Assembly (NCBI GenBank): GCA_021799315.1
Contig: JAJZAR010000009.1
Coordinates: 1-25,666, forward strand
DNA from: Thermoplasmata archaeon
Lineage (GTDB): Archaea > Thermoplasmatota > Thermoplasmata > Thermoplasmatales > Thermoplasmataceae
Direction of reading: 5' to 3'
Length of the DNA: 25,666 bases
Positions 15,896 through 23,560 of the stretch are shown one piece after another; within the stretch, counting starts at the first letter, position 1, and every line of letters starts with the position of its first letter. The notes under the pieces were generated by a model, which saw only the letters and a list, made by a program, of their open reading frames with translations, was not told the DNA's origin and made no database searches. Position numbers and translations under genes: made by a program.

Positions 15896-16066
15896 TTATA
15901 ATGGTATTACGAACTGCGTTCCGGGTAAAAGTTCGTTTAGTTTCAAATCTCTCTCGTAGGAAATTCGTTGGTGTTATTTATTATTTCTTTTACATTGAGG
16001 TTTTCATTCCATACTTGAAGGAAAAAAATTCGACCTATGCTTTCCAAACAATCTAAAGATAATATA

Positions 16067-16759
16067 TCATTGCATTTTTTTAATTTCCAGATCATCCTTA
16101 CCTTTCTTCCCAAGTATTGACAGTATTTCTCCGTAGAGACCTGCCGGAACTTCGAGCACGCATACCCAATTCCCGTCCTTTCCCCATTCCTCCTTGAGGA
16201 TAGTTCCCTCTTTGCTTATTTCTCCATACAGCTTTCCATAGGCTTCCCCTTTGACCTTCAGAGCAAGTTTTACCTTTTCCATACGAATAGGAATAATGGG
16301 CTTGAGTTCCTTTAATACAGTGTTTATTTGTTCGTTCACAGATTTGAAAGGATCAATGTGTATTTTCGCTTCCTCCATTGCAGCCTCTATTCTTGAAGGC
16401 GGGTTGGGAGCATTTGTCTGCGGGTTTATGCTTTCTCTTGATATGGTGTTTATAATTTGCCTTCTCTTCTCTTCGACCATATTGTGCCTCTGGTTTGTGG
16501 TAAGTTGAATTTGTCCTCTCTTTACAATTTCAGTAACTATGGTCCCTATATCTTCTGTTTTGAAAACTTCCTTCAGTATGTCCTCCCCTGCTTTGTCCCC
16601 TTTCTTGGCATCTTTAAAAACCTGATCACTTGCTATATCATTTTCAAGGTCCAGCTTTCCATTTTTGATCCTGTCCACAGCCTCTGGGTCTATAAGAACC
16701 TCAAATTTATGACCGGCATATTCCAAACGTGCTATTATGGAATCATCTAGCTTGACCAT
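16067..16759 (-). CDS. sdo1: Ribosome maturation protein SBDS (Sdo1)
   Basis: Archaeal orthologue of the Shwachman-Bodian-Diamond protein, 230 residues, which with elongation factor 2 releases the anti-association factor aIF6 from 50S subunits. The N-terminal FYSH domain is recognisable from LEYAGHKFEVLIDPEAV, KGDKAGEDILKEVF and TNQRHNMVEEKRRQIINTIS. Then comes INPQTNAPNPPSRIEAAMEEA, and the C-terminal ferredoxin-like domain ends GLYGEILSILGKKG. The ATG at 16759 follows a weak T-rich/TATA-like element at about 26 nt. It opens the superoperon. Confidence 0.95.
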   Translation of the reverse strand: MVKLDDSIIARLEYAGHKFEVLIDPEAVDRIKNGKLDLENDIASDQVFKDAKKGDKAGEDILKEVFKTEDIGTIVTEIVKRGQIQLTTNQRHNMVEEKRRQIINTISRESINPQTNAPNPPSRIEAAMEEAKIHIDPFKSVNEQINTVLKELKPIIPIRMEKVKLALKVKGEAYGKLYGEISKEGTILKEEWGKDGNWVCVLEVPAGLYGEILSILGKKGKDDLEIKKMQ

Positions 16760-16971
16760 GATATGGTATACTGAGGTTCTAAAAAAGTTTGATCTTTACA
16801 CACTCTCATTCGTACTGATTTGATTTTGCGGAAACTCTCCCATATCCAATATCAATGACCTTTTGTCTGGATTATTTTTAAAACTAACAAGGCTTTGTGA
16901 TTTTCCATACGTTTTTATGTAACTTTTGAATGACACTAAAACTAAGAGGTTACATGAAGGTGTTATGTTAA

Positions 16972-17274
16972 ATGTTTTGCTCGAAATGCGGTTCGCTCAT
17001 TGTGCCTGGTAAGGACAAAAATATTTGCCCCGTATGTGGACACGAAGAAAAGGGAAAAAAGAGAGACGGTGAGATCGTTACTAAAAGCACTGAGAAACAG
17101 GTCGTGATGATCAGAGATCAGGTTCACGTTGAACCCAAGGATTCTGAAGCTGTCTGCCCCAAGTGCCATCACAAAGGGGCATATTATGTACTTAAACAGA
17201 CAAGAGCTGCAGATGAACCTGAAACTGCTATATACACATGTGAGAGTTGCGGTCACAGATGGAGAGAGTATTGA
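16972..17274 (+). CDS. tfs: Transcription factor S (TFIIS/RPB9-like cleavage factor)
   Basis: A 100-residue archaeal TFS that rescues backtracked RNA polymerase by stimulating transcript cleavage. It has two zinc ribbons: CSKCG...CPVCG at the N-terminus (RPB9-like) and CPKC...CESCG at the C-terminus (TFIIS-like). The catalytic acidic pair is in the tip loop QTRAADEPET (DE). ATG at 16972 gives the expected MFCSKCG start. A partial Shine-Dalgarno (AAGGTG) lies nine bases upstream, so this gene may have a leader, unlike most first genes here. SRP54 follows after 11 bp and is surely co-transcribed. Confidence 0.95.
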   Translation: MFCSKCGSLIVPGKDKNICPVCGHEEKGKKRDGEIVTKSTEKQVVMIRDQVHVEPKDSEAVCPKCHHKGAYYVLKQTRAADEPETAIYTCESCGHRWREY

Positions 17275-17280
17275 GGTGAT
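17275..17280 (+). promoter_or_regulatory. Shine-Dalgarno of SRP54
   Basis: GGTGAT, part of GAGGTGAT, five bases before the ATG at 17286. It is the clearest ribosome-binding site in the window and shows the anti-SD sequence this organism uses. Confidence 0.6.
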
Positions 17281-17285
17281 AGAGG

Positions 17286-18656
17286 ATGGTGCTTGAAGGA
17301 CTCTCAGCTTCTCTGAGAGAGACATTCAGGAAGATAAGCGGTTCAAGCTACATTGATAAGGAAACCATTGCAGAAATGGTTAGAGATATACAGAGAGCAC
17401 TCCTCAAAGCGGATGTCAATGTTAAATTGACAATGGAGCTCAGTAAAAAAATACAGGAGCGTTCACTTTCTGAGAAACCACCGGCTGGAATGCCGGCTCA
17501 GGATTACATTTTGAAGATAGTATATGAAGAGCTTCTGAGCATTCTGGGGGAAGGATCAAGTTTGAAACTCAAACCTCAGACAATAATGCTTGTGGGATTG
17601 TATGGACAGGGTAAAACAACAACTGCTGGCAAGTTGGGAAAATTTTTCTCTAAAAAGGGGTTGTCGACAGCCCTGATTGCTGCAGATGTTCACAGGCCTG
17701 CAGCCTTCGAACAGTTGAAGACCATTTCTGAACAGGCGGGCACCAGGTTCTTTGGCATTAAGGGCGAAAAATCCCCTGTGAAGATTTACAAGGAAGCGAT
17801 TAAAGAAGTGGGAGAAACGCCCATAAAAATTGTCGACACGAGCGGTAGAGATTCCCTTGAGAAAGAACTTCTTGAAGAAATATCTGACCTCAAGAAGGTT
17901 GTGAATCCTGATGAGATCCTGCTGGTTCTGGATGCAACCATAGGTCAGCAGGCAGGTCCCCAGACAGAGGCTCTTCTAAATGCTACCGGATTAACCGGTG
18001 TCATCATAACAAAGCTTGATGGAACAGGGAAAGGAGGAGGAGCGCTCAGCGCAGTTTCAAAGGCAGGCGTTCCCGTTTACATGATTGGAACAGGAGAACA
18101 CCTTGAGGATTTTGAGATATTCAATCCAAAGAAATTCCTTGGAAGATTGCTCGGTATGGGTGATCCTGAATCTTTGCTGGAAGCCGTCCAGGAAGCAGAG
18201 GTAGACGACGAAAAAACAGAAGAGACCATGAACAAGATCATGACAGGGAAATTCAATCTCATGGATATGTATGATATATGGGAGAAGTTTGCCAAGCCAT
18301 CTATCATGAAACGTATGATGGATTCCCTGCCAATGAATAAACTTCCGAAGGGTGCTGCGGGCATGCTGGATATGGATGCAGCTCAGGAGAAGATCGCACG
18401 ATATACAGTCATACTGGACTCCATGACTTACAGAGAGTTGGAAAATCCAGATATAATAAATGCCAAGGTCATCAAAAGGGTATCCCGCGGATCAGGAACA
18501 AAGGAACAGGATGTGAGGAACCTTATGAAGGAGTTCAGGGCAATGAAGAACAATGCCAAGATGATGAGAGGAAACAGGCAATTGAAGAAGATGCTTAACA
18601 ATCAGATGAGAGGAAATCCTGATTTTATGAAAGAGTTTGACCAGCAGGCAACTTAA
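17286..18656 (+). CDS. srp54: Signal recognition particle 54 kDa protein
   Basis: A 456-residue SRP GTPase that binds signal sequences and targets ribosomes to the membrane through FtsY. N domain first, then the G domain with P-loop GLYGQGKTTTAGKL (the middle residue pair differs from the usual GLQGSGKTT), AADVHRPAAFEQL, VDTSGRD and TKLDGTGKGGGALSA. The methionine-rich M domain from about residue 310 ends MRGNRQLKKMLNNQMRG. Full length. It is co-transcribed with TFS, and its stop shares the bases TTAA with the convergent FAD gene. Confidence 0.96.
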   Translation: MVLEGLSASLRETFRKISGSSYIDKETIAEMVRDIQRALLKADVNVKLTMELSKKIQERSLSEKPPAGMPAQDYILKIVYEELLSILGEGSSLKLKPQTIMLVGLYGQGKTTTAGKLGKFFSKKGLSTALIAADVHRPAAFEQLKTISEQAGTRFFGIKGEKSPVKIYKEAIKEVGETPIKIVDTSGRDSLEKELLEEISDLKKVVNPDEILLVLDATIGQQAGPQTEALLNATGLTGVIITKLDGTGKGGGALSAVSKAGVPVYMIGTGEHLEDFEIFNPKKFLGRLLGMGDPESLLEAVQEAEVDDEKTEETMNKIMTGKFNLMDMYDIWEKFAKPSIMKRMMDSLPMNKLPKGAAGMLDMDAAQEKIARYTVILDSMTYRELENPDIINAKVIKRVSRGSGTKEQDVRNLMKEFRAMKNNAKMMRGNRQLKKMLNNQMRGNPDFMKEFDQQAT

Positions 18657-19591
18657 CTGAATATGGGTATTCTGTAAAGTACTGTTTCCAGAAGATCTCT
18701 ACCTGCCACATTTCTTGCATTTTGCATTTCATGAAAATATTTTTCCATTTCCAGATTGGTTTCATCCCAGTCATTTTCTATCTTATCTACTAATTCTCTA
18801 TTATATGAGAGGCTGAACTCAATCCCTCTTCCGAGATAATTTTCTGAACCCATAGTGTTTCCACCTGGAAAAACTCCAGATGACGCCATAGGAAAGCAAG
18901 TATGATTCTCAATATGATATGATGTGGCAGATATTATTCCCTTTTCTCTTGGCTTGGAGAAAATATTCAGATCCTCACCCAGGATTCCATTCGAAGAGCT
19001 CACAGACATATGGTTCTCCCCAAATTCCAGTGTAAAATATTCAGCTTTCTTTTCAGGTATGTAACGTACATAATGGGCTTCCGTATTACTGCGTTTACAC
19101 TGACCACCGTGAAATAGAAATTCACCGTCAATCTTGCCAGTGTTGATTATCACTGAATCGCATGATATCTCTTCCATCCTGCCCTCTCTGATCCAACCAA
19201 CAATGTTCCTGCCCTCTTTAACTTCTATTCGTTTGATTGTGGAAGCGATCTTCAATTTTCCGCCCTTTTGTGAGAGATTATAGGCCATACCCCTCACAAG
19301 CTTCTCCCTATCCAGACTGACTATGTTATTTTTTGGCTCAAGTTTTATTTCTTCCTCATAGTTTTCACCCAGTATTGTTGCAGATGAAAATATCCCATTT
19401 ACATGTGATTCATAGTCCTTCAGGTATCTGTTGTACGTATCAATAGAGATGAAGCAAGGTCCGGCAGGTGGAAATCCAAGATCCATTGATCTATCCATAA
19501 CAAGCACATCTTTTCCCTTTTCAATAAGGCTTGATGCCATATATATGCCTGTAATTCCGGCTCCCACTATGATCACATCCACATGATCCAT
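18653..19591 (-). CDS. FAD-dependent oxidoreductase of unknown substrate
   Basis: A 312-residue flavoprotein with an N-terminal Rossmann dinucleotide site (VIIVGAGITGIYMASSLIEKG, then a DR pair). A second FAD segment near SCDSVIINTGKIDGEF and a C-terminal GRGIEFSLSYNRELVDKI follow. The general layout recalls geranylgeranyl-reductase-like and FixC-like flavoproteins, but at 312 residues it is about 80 shorter than those, and I do not see the family's substrate-pocket motif. The function is unknown. It shares a 45 bp divergent promoter with endonuclease III, and its stop overlaps that of SRP54 on the opposite strand. Confidence 0.72.
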   Translation of the reverse strand: MDHVDVIIVGAGITGIYMASSLIEKGKDVLVMDRSMDLGFPPAGPCFISIDTYNRYLKDYESHVNGIFSSATILGENYEEEIKLEPKNNIVSLDREKLVRGMAYNLSQKGGKLKIASTIKRIEVKEGRNIVGWIREGRMEEISCDSVIINTGKIDGEFLFHGGQCKRSNTEAHYVRYIPEKKAEYFTLEFGENHMSVSSSNGILGEDLNIFSKPREKGIISATSYHIENHTCFPMASSGVFPGGNTMGSENYLGRGIEFSLSYNRELVDKIENDWDETNLEMEKYFHEMQNARNVAGRDLLETVLYRIPIFS

Positions 19592-19609
19592 GGCACTGGT
19601 ATGATTAAG

Positions 19610-19619
19610 TTATTAATTA
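19610..19619. promoter_or_regulatory. Shared near-symmetric TATA box between FAD gene and endonuclease III
   Basis: ttattaatta with a palindromic attaat core centred about 23 nt from both start codons (19591 on the reverse strand, 19637 on the forward strand). Its position suits leaderless transcription in both directions. Confidence 0.45.
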
Positions 19620-19636
19620 GTTTACATTCCCTGATT

Positions 19637-20281
19637 ATGGTTCGGAAGCAGTTCACGGATGAGGTAATCGAGGAGATGGTAAAGAGGATGGATTCTCAGA
19701 GTCCGCCCCATCACTTTGAATTCCAGGACCCATTCTGGATTCTTATCACAACAATTATGTCTCACCGGACAAAGGATGCAGTTACAGATGCTGCCGCAAG
19801 AAAACTGTTTGAGAAATACAATGACTGCAGAGGACTTGCAGAGGCAAAGTATGAAGATGTTCTTCAGATCATAGATAAGGTCGGATTCAAAACAGTTAAA
19901 GCATCCAGAGTTATTGATACAGCAAGATTAATCCTGGAAAAGTACGATGGGCATGTGCCTCAAACACTTGAGTCATTGACAACCATAAAGGGTGTGGGAA
20001 GAAAAACAGCCAATGTTGTTCTGGCAGATGGCTTTCACATCCCTTCCATAGCTGTTGACACCCATGTGCTCAGAATAAGCAACAGGCTTGGATGGGCGCA
20101 CTCCGATAATCCAGATAAGACCGAAATGGAACTGAGAACTCTCATACCGGAAAAGCTGTGGCTTGGGTTGAACCCCATGATGGTGGAATTCGGCAAAAAA
20201 ATCTGCAGGCCTGTTGGACCTAAATGCACAGAGTGCTCAATAAGTGAATTCTGCGACTTTTATAAGAAAAACAAAAAATAA
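19637..20281 (+). CDS. nth: Endonuclease III (base-excision DNA glycosylase)
   Basis: A 214-residue bifunctional glycosylase/AP lyase for oxidised pyrimidines. It has the helix-hairpin-helix TIKGVGRKTANVVL with catalytic Lys123, the catalytic Asp141 in AVDTHVLRISNRLG, and the [4Fe-4S] ligands Cys190, 197, 200 and 206 with the family spacing C-x6-C-x2-C-x5-C. The frame is open 18 codons further, to 19583, but that would overlap the divergent FAD gene and its promoter. The ATG at 19637 fits leaderless spacing and family length. Confidence 0.95.
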   Translation: MVRKQFTDEVIEEMVKRMDSQSPPHHFEFQDPFWILITTIMSHRTKDAVTDAAARKLFEKYNDCRGLAEAKYEDVLQIIDKVGFKTVKASRVIDTARLILEKYDGHVPQTLESLTTIKGVGRKTANVVLADGFHIPSIAVDTHVLRISNRLGWAHSDNPDKTEMELRTLIPEKLWLGLNPMMVEFGKKICRPVGPKCTECSISEFCDFYKKNKK

Positions 20282-20347
20282 TTGTTAGTGCAGAACCTGA
20301 TGCATATTTTTGTAAATTCCATACTTTCCATCAATAAAAATAAAGAA

Positions 20348-20357
20348 AATTTAAATT
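20348..20357 (+). promoter_or_regulatory. TATA box of the Rieske gene
   Basis: aatttaaatt is centred about 27 nt before the ATG at 20380. The spacing selects 20380 as a leaderless start over an in-frame TTG at 20362. Confidence 0.5.
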
Positions 20358-20379
20358 AGCTTTGTCCAATGATGAAATT

Positions 20380-20712
20380 ATGACATGGCATAAGGTAGCC
20401 GGTGTGAAAACGCTGGAACAGGCAAAGAGTGCAAGTGCTAAGGTAGGAGATCATATAGTTTATCTTGCAAAGAGGGATGGTAAGTTATACGCAATGGACG
20501 GAGTCTGCTCTCACGCAAAATGCATCCTTGATGATATTGACGAAAAAACACTGAAGACAAAATGCAGATTCCATGGAGCAGAATTCGACATAACCAATGG
20601 CACAATGCTTGTGCCACCATCCATAGCACCTGACATGGATAAATCGAAGTTTGGTCTGAAGACTTTTCCTGTAAGGGAAAACGGGATGTTCGTGGAAGTT
20701 GACGTAGACTGA
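20380..20712 (+). CDS. Rieske [2Fe-2S] ferredoxin-type protein
   Basis: A 110-residue soluble Rieske protein. Cluster ligands are Cys43 and His45 (CSH) and Cys62 and His65 (CRFH), spaced C-x-H-x16-C-x2-H. There is no transmembrane segment or signal peptide, so it is an electron carrier rather than a bc-complex subunit. It resembles the ferredoxin components of dioxygenase/nitrite-reductase systems, but no such partner is adjacent. Monocistronic: the neighbouring gene downstream is convergent, and 200 bp of AT-rich DNA without a gene follows. A T-run at about 20851-20860 could end the transcript. Confidence 0.88.
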   Translation: MTWHKVAGVKTLEQAKSASAKVGDHIVYLAKRDGKLYAMDGVCSHAKCILDDIDEKTLKTKCRFHGAEFDITNGTMLVPPSIAPDMDKSKFGLKTFPVRENGMFVEVDVD

Positions 20713-20912
20713 TTTAACCGGGCATCAAACATATTTAAAGAATGGAAAGTTGTTGCACGATCTCTGGTTTAATTTCCAATGTTAAGATCACTAGCAACCT
20801 TTAATATTTGAGATCCATTTTTCAGATCCAACCACTTTGAAAAAGATTTCTCTTTTTTTGTTCGTTAGAGATATTGGCCAATAATTCTCCCTAAATGATT
20901 AAAGGCACCTTT

Positions 20913-21674
20913 TCAATTATCAAACCCGAACTGGCTTGATTCCTTTGGTCTTGACACAGTATTTTTTAAATAATCGAGTGTAACTTTTTTAGCATCATCC
21001 TCAGAAACAAATGGAAAGATGATAACTCTGTTTTTACGATTCCTCTTCTCAACTCTCATTACTGTTCTAAACTTCATATCCTTTGTAATGTCACTGCCAT
21101 ATTCTGTTATGTTAACACCTTTCTTCCAGAAGAAAACAGAATAACTAGGTATCCTAAATATCATTGCAAACCTATAGCCCACCTGAACTATCTCGTGGAT
21201 GTTCCATGACTTTATTACTTTTTTTCGATTAACAACAGCGGCTCTCTTGTCTGTTATTACGTAGATGGAATGAAACTTTTTGCCTGCAGTGAAACCATAA
21301 AGAATGGAAAATATTGCAACCGTGATCACTCCCCCTGAGGCGGTTATTAAAAAGGTCGTATAGTTTAACAAAGTGCCTGCCTGATAAATAGAGAGGCCAA
21401 CGGTCAACATTATAACGACAAAACTATTGTAAATTCTCTGCCTTATCACGGCTTTTTTAAGATCCTGCTGTGGTCTGCAGGTGAAGGTTATTTTTTCTTC
21501 TGGAAAGAGAATGTCAAGCTCTTCGCTCGAAATGTTAAATTTGTCTTTCTGTATGTTTTCGTATGAAGAAAATGCACTACTATGGAACACATTACCGCAA
21601 TTGGTGCAGTAAGATGAGGAGGAACTTTTTTCGCCACAGGCATTGCATCTGTTCGTCCTCGACACCCAAGACAT
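20913..21674 (-). CDS. Zinc-ribbon membrane protein with PH-like domain
   Basis: A 253-residue protein I cannot name. N-terminal zinc ribbon NACGEKSSSSSYCTNCGNVF, a short acidic linker, two adjacent hydrophobic segments (about residues 80-100 and 105-130), then a domain beginning HSIYVITDKRAAVVNRKKVIKSWNI that reads like the bacterial PH (bPH2) fold. The C-terminus is basic then polar. Zinc ribbon, double membrane helix and bPH domain are a known modular combination of uncharacterised archaeal and bacterial proteins. ATG at 21674 is preferred because a TATA-like element lies 25 nt upstream. An in-frame ATG at 21689 would sit too close to it. Confidence 0.7.
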   Translation of the reverse strand: MSWVSRTNRCNACGEKSSSSSYCTNCGNVFHSSAFSSYENIQKDKFNISSEELDILFPEEKITFTCRPQQDLKKAVIRQRIYNSFVVIMLTVGLSIYQAGTLLNYTTFLITASGGVITVAIFSILYGFTAGKKFHSIYVITDKRAAVVNRKKVIKSWNIHEIVQVGYRFAMIFRIPSYSVFFWKKGVNITEYGSDITKDMKFRTVMRVEKRNRKNRVIIFPFVSEDDAKKVTLDYLKNTVSRPKESSQFGFDN

Positions 21675-21694
21675 TATATTGCATTCCATAAGAT

Positions 21695-21703
21695 TATTTT
21701 AAA
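21695..21703 (-). promoter_or_regulatory. TATA-like box of the zinc-ribbon membrane protein gene
   Basis: Reverse-strand tttaaaata centred 25 nt before the ATG at 21674. Confidence 0.45.
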
Positions 21704-21859
21704 GTTTACTGAATGGGAACCTCGTAATATTGTTAATTCTATGCTGTGGACTTTGTCTGCCTTAATGTTAGGGATACGACGAAACAACTCAGATTCTTTA
21801 ATTTATTTTGTTAACCATTTTGTTTATTTAATAATTCGAAATTATACATTGTGATTAAA

Positions 21860-22528
21860 ATGGTTAAAAAAACAGTTTTGATAACAGGAGGGACAGACGG
21901 ACTTGGAAAAAGGCTCGTGGAGGTGTTTCTCAAGAATGGATGGAATGTGGCCACTTTCGGGCGAAGGAACGAACTGGTCCGGGAGATTGAACGTGAGAAT
22001 GTGGGCGAGAGTCTTCTTGTAAAACAGTGTGACATCACCCTGTCTAATCAGGTCGATATATTTTTGAATGCGGTATGGGACAACTTCTACGGCGTTGATC
22101 TTGTCGTTCTAAATGCAAGTGCACTGGGACCAACACCTCTGGCACCTTTCAGAGATTTGACACCTGATGCATTTAGAGAAGTTTATGAAACAAATATTTT
22201 TGGAAATATTTCTCTAATTATGAAGCTAATAAAGCGCTCCGGAAACAGACATCTTGCAATAGTTCATGTGACTTCTGACGCTGGATCGACACCCTATGAA
22301 AACTGGTCGCCCTATGGGTCTTCAAAGGCGGCTATGGATTTTATCATAAAAATTCTGAACGCAGAGGGACAAAAAGTTGGTTTAAAAGCCTTTAACTTCG
22401 ATCCCGGGGACATGAACACTGAGATGCACAGGAGAGCTTTGCCCGATGATAAACCAGAAAAACTAAAGGATCCGCTTCTCTCCGCTGAAGAAATGTTCAG
22501 CAATATCTTAAAAGGTGAGTACCTATGA
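21860..22528 (+). CDS. Short-chain dehydrogenase/reductase
   Basis: A 222-residue classical SDR. The nucleotide-binding start is VLITGGTDGLGKRL (TGxxxGxG), with FGRR at the second strand suggesting NADP preference. The usual NNAG appears as LNAS. The catalytic Ser is in HVTSDAGS and the Tyr/Lys pair in YGSSKAAMDF. The substrate is unknown. GTG at 21851 is an alternative start. Its TGA overlaps the ATG of the QueA-like gene, so the two are translated from one mRNA and probably act in the same process. Confidence 0.85.
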   Translation: MVKKTVLITGGTDGLGKRLVEVFLKNGWNVATFGRRNELVREIERENVGESLLVKQCDITLSNQVDIFLNAVWDNFYGVDLVVLNASALGPTPLAPFRDLTPDAFREVYETNIFGNISLIMKLIKRSGNRHLAIVHVTSDAGSTPYENWSPYGSSKAAMDFIIKILNAEGQKVGLKAFNFDPGDMNTEMHRRALPDDKPEKLKDPLLSAEEMFSNILKGEYL

Positions 22529-23559
22529 TGCAGAGATTCATTACTGAGGAGGAAACATTCAACGGACCGCTAGAAATCCTTGGCAGAAAGAGGAGCGATG
22601 TAAAACTTGTTCATGGGAACATAAAAACAGGAGAACTATCGGTATACAATAATTTTGACAGTGTTGTAAGTCTTCTCAGCGAAGGAGATATGCTCATTTT
22701 CAATGATAGTTTAACTCTCCCATCTTCCCTGTACGGTTATCTCAAGGAGATGCATGATTATTGCAGAATTCATGTTGGACAGGCTTTGGAAAATGGCAAT
22801 ATACTCGTTGAAATAAGACCGAAGGAACTTAACACTAGAATATCAAAAGGAGAAACCTTTGTTCATCCTGAAAGTGGAGTTCAATTTGAACTGGAAAGGA
22901 GATTTAGCCTGTTTACAAGATATTTTGAAGCAAAAACCTCACTTCAAAGAGAGGATGTAAAGGGATTTCTATCAGCATATGGATACCCCATTTTCTATGA
23001 AGGATACACAAAACCATACCCTTTTCATTATTATAAAAATGTATTCCAGACAGAGCCAGGATCTTCAGAATATCCTTCTGCCTCAAGACCATTTACAGAA
23101 GAAATTCTGAACAGGCTGAGGAAAAAGGGTGTTATAACAGGAACACTGACACTTCATTGTAATCTTGGATCTCTGGAAAGGGACGAATATGAATATAAAA
23201 ACAGATTACTTGATGAAACCTACAGGATTCCACATGATCTTGTAGAGAATGTGATAAATACCAAAGAAAATGGAGGAAGAATTATAGCAGTTGGAACCAC
23301 AGTGGTCAGAGCTCTTGTGAGTTCTGTGAAGAATGGAAATATGACCAATCTATCTGGACAAACTCACATAAAGATCAGCGGAGATTCTGACATATGGCCT
23401 CTGGACGGCATCATTTCGGGTATGCATGACCCTGAAAGTTCTCATCTTGAACTCCTAGAAGCCTTTGGAGGGTCCAAATTGATCTCCCCTGTTGGCTTGA
23501 TCGCCCATAGGTTTCATCTAAGAGAACATGAATTTGGGGACAGTATGCTGATTTTGTAA
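22525..23559 (+). CDS. QueA-like SAM:tRNA ribosyltransferase-isomerase homologue
   Basis: A 344-residue member of the QueA family. Recognisable segments are LIFNDSLTLPSSLYG, PSASRPFTEEILNRLRKKGV, LTLHCNLGSL, GGRIIAVGTTVVRALVSS, PLDGIISGMHDPESSHLELLEAFGG and the end HEFGDSMLIL. True QueA makes epoxyqueuosine on bacterial tRNA, a modification archaea are not known to have. The variants SASRPF (for AGLHF), MHDPESSH (for FHLPxSS) and HEFGDSxLIL match, as I remember them, the paralogous group found in actinobacteria rather than bona fide QueA. The product is therefore unknown, and a ribosyl-transfer or SAM-dependent role is inference. It starts at tandem ATGs (22525, 22528) overlapping the SDR stop, with GGTGA six bases before the first. 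Confidence 0.8.
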   Translation: MMQRFITEEETFNGPLEILGRKRSDVKLVHGNIKTGELSVYNNFDSVVSLLSEGDMLIFNDSLTLPSSLYGYLKEMHDYCRIHVGQALENGNILVEIRPKELNTRISKGETFVHPESGVQFELERRFSLFTRYFEAKTSLQREDVKGFLSAYGYPIFYEGYTKPYPFHYYKNVFQTEPGSSEYPSASRPFTEEILNRLRKKGVITGTLTLHCNLGSLERDEYEYKNRLLDETYRIPHDLVENVINTKENGGRIIAVGTTVVRALVSSVKNGNMTNLSGQTHIKISGDSDIWPLDGIISGMHDPESSHLELLEAFGGSKLISPVGLIAHRFHLREHEFGDSMLIL

Positions 23560-23560
23560 C

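Noticed and set aside
19583..19636. N-terminal extension of endonuclease III
   Set aside because: It would overlap the divergent FAD gene and its promoter, and the extra residues do not resemble the family.
20872..20883. 12 bp palindrome tattggccaata
   Set aside because: Short perfect palindromes of this AT-rich kind are expected by chance in this much sequence, and it is not at a promoter of either convergent neighbour.
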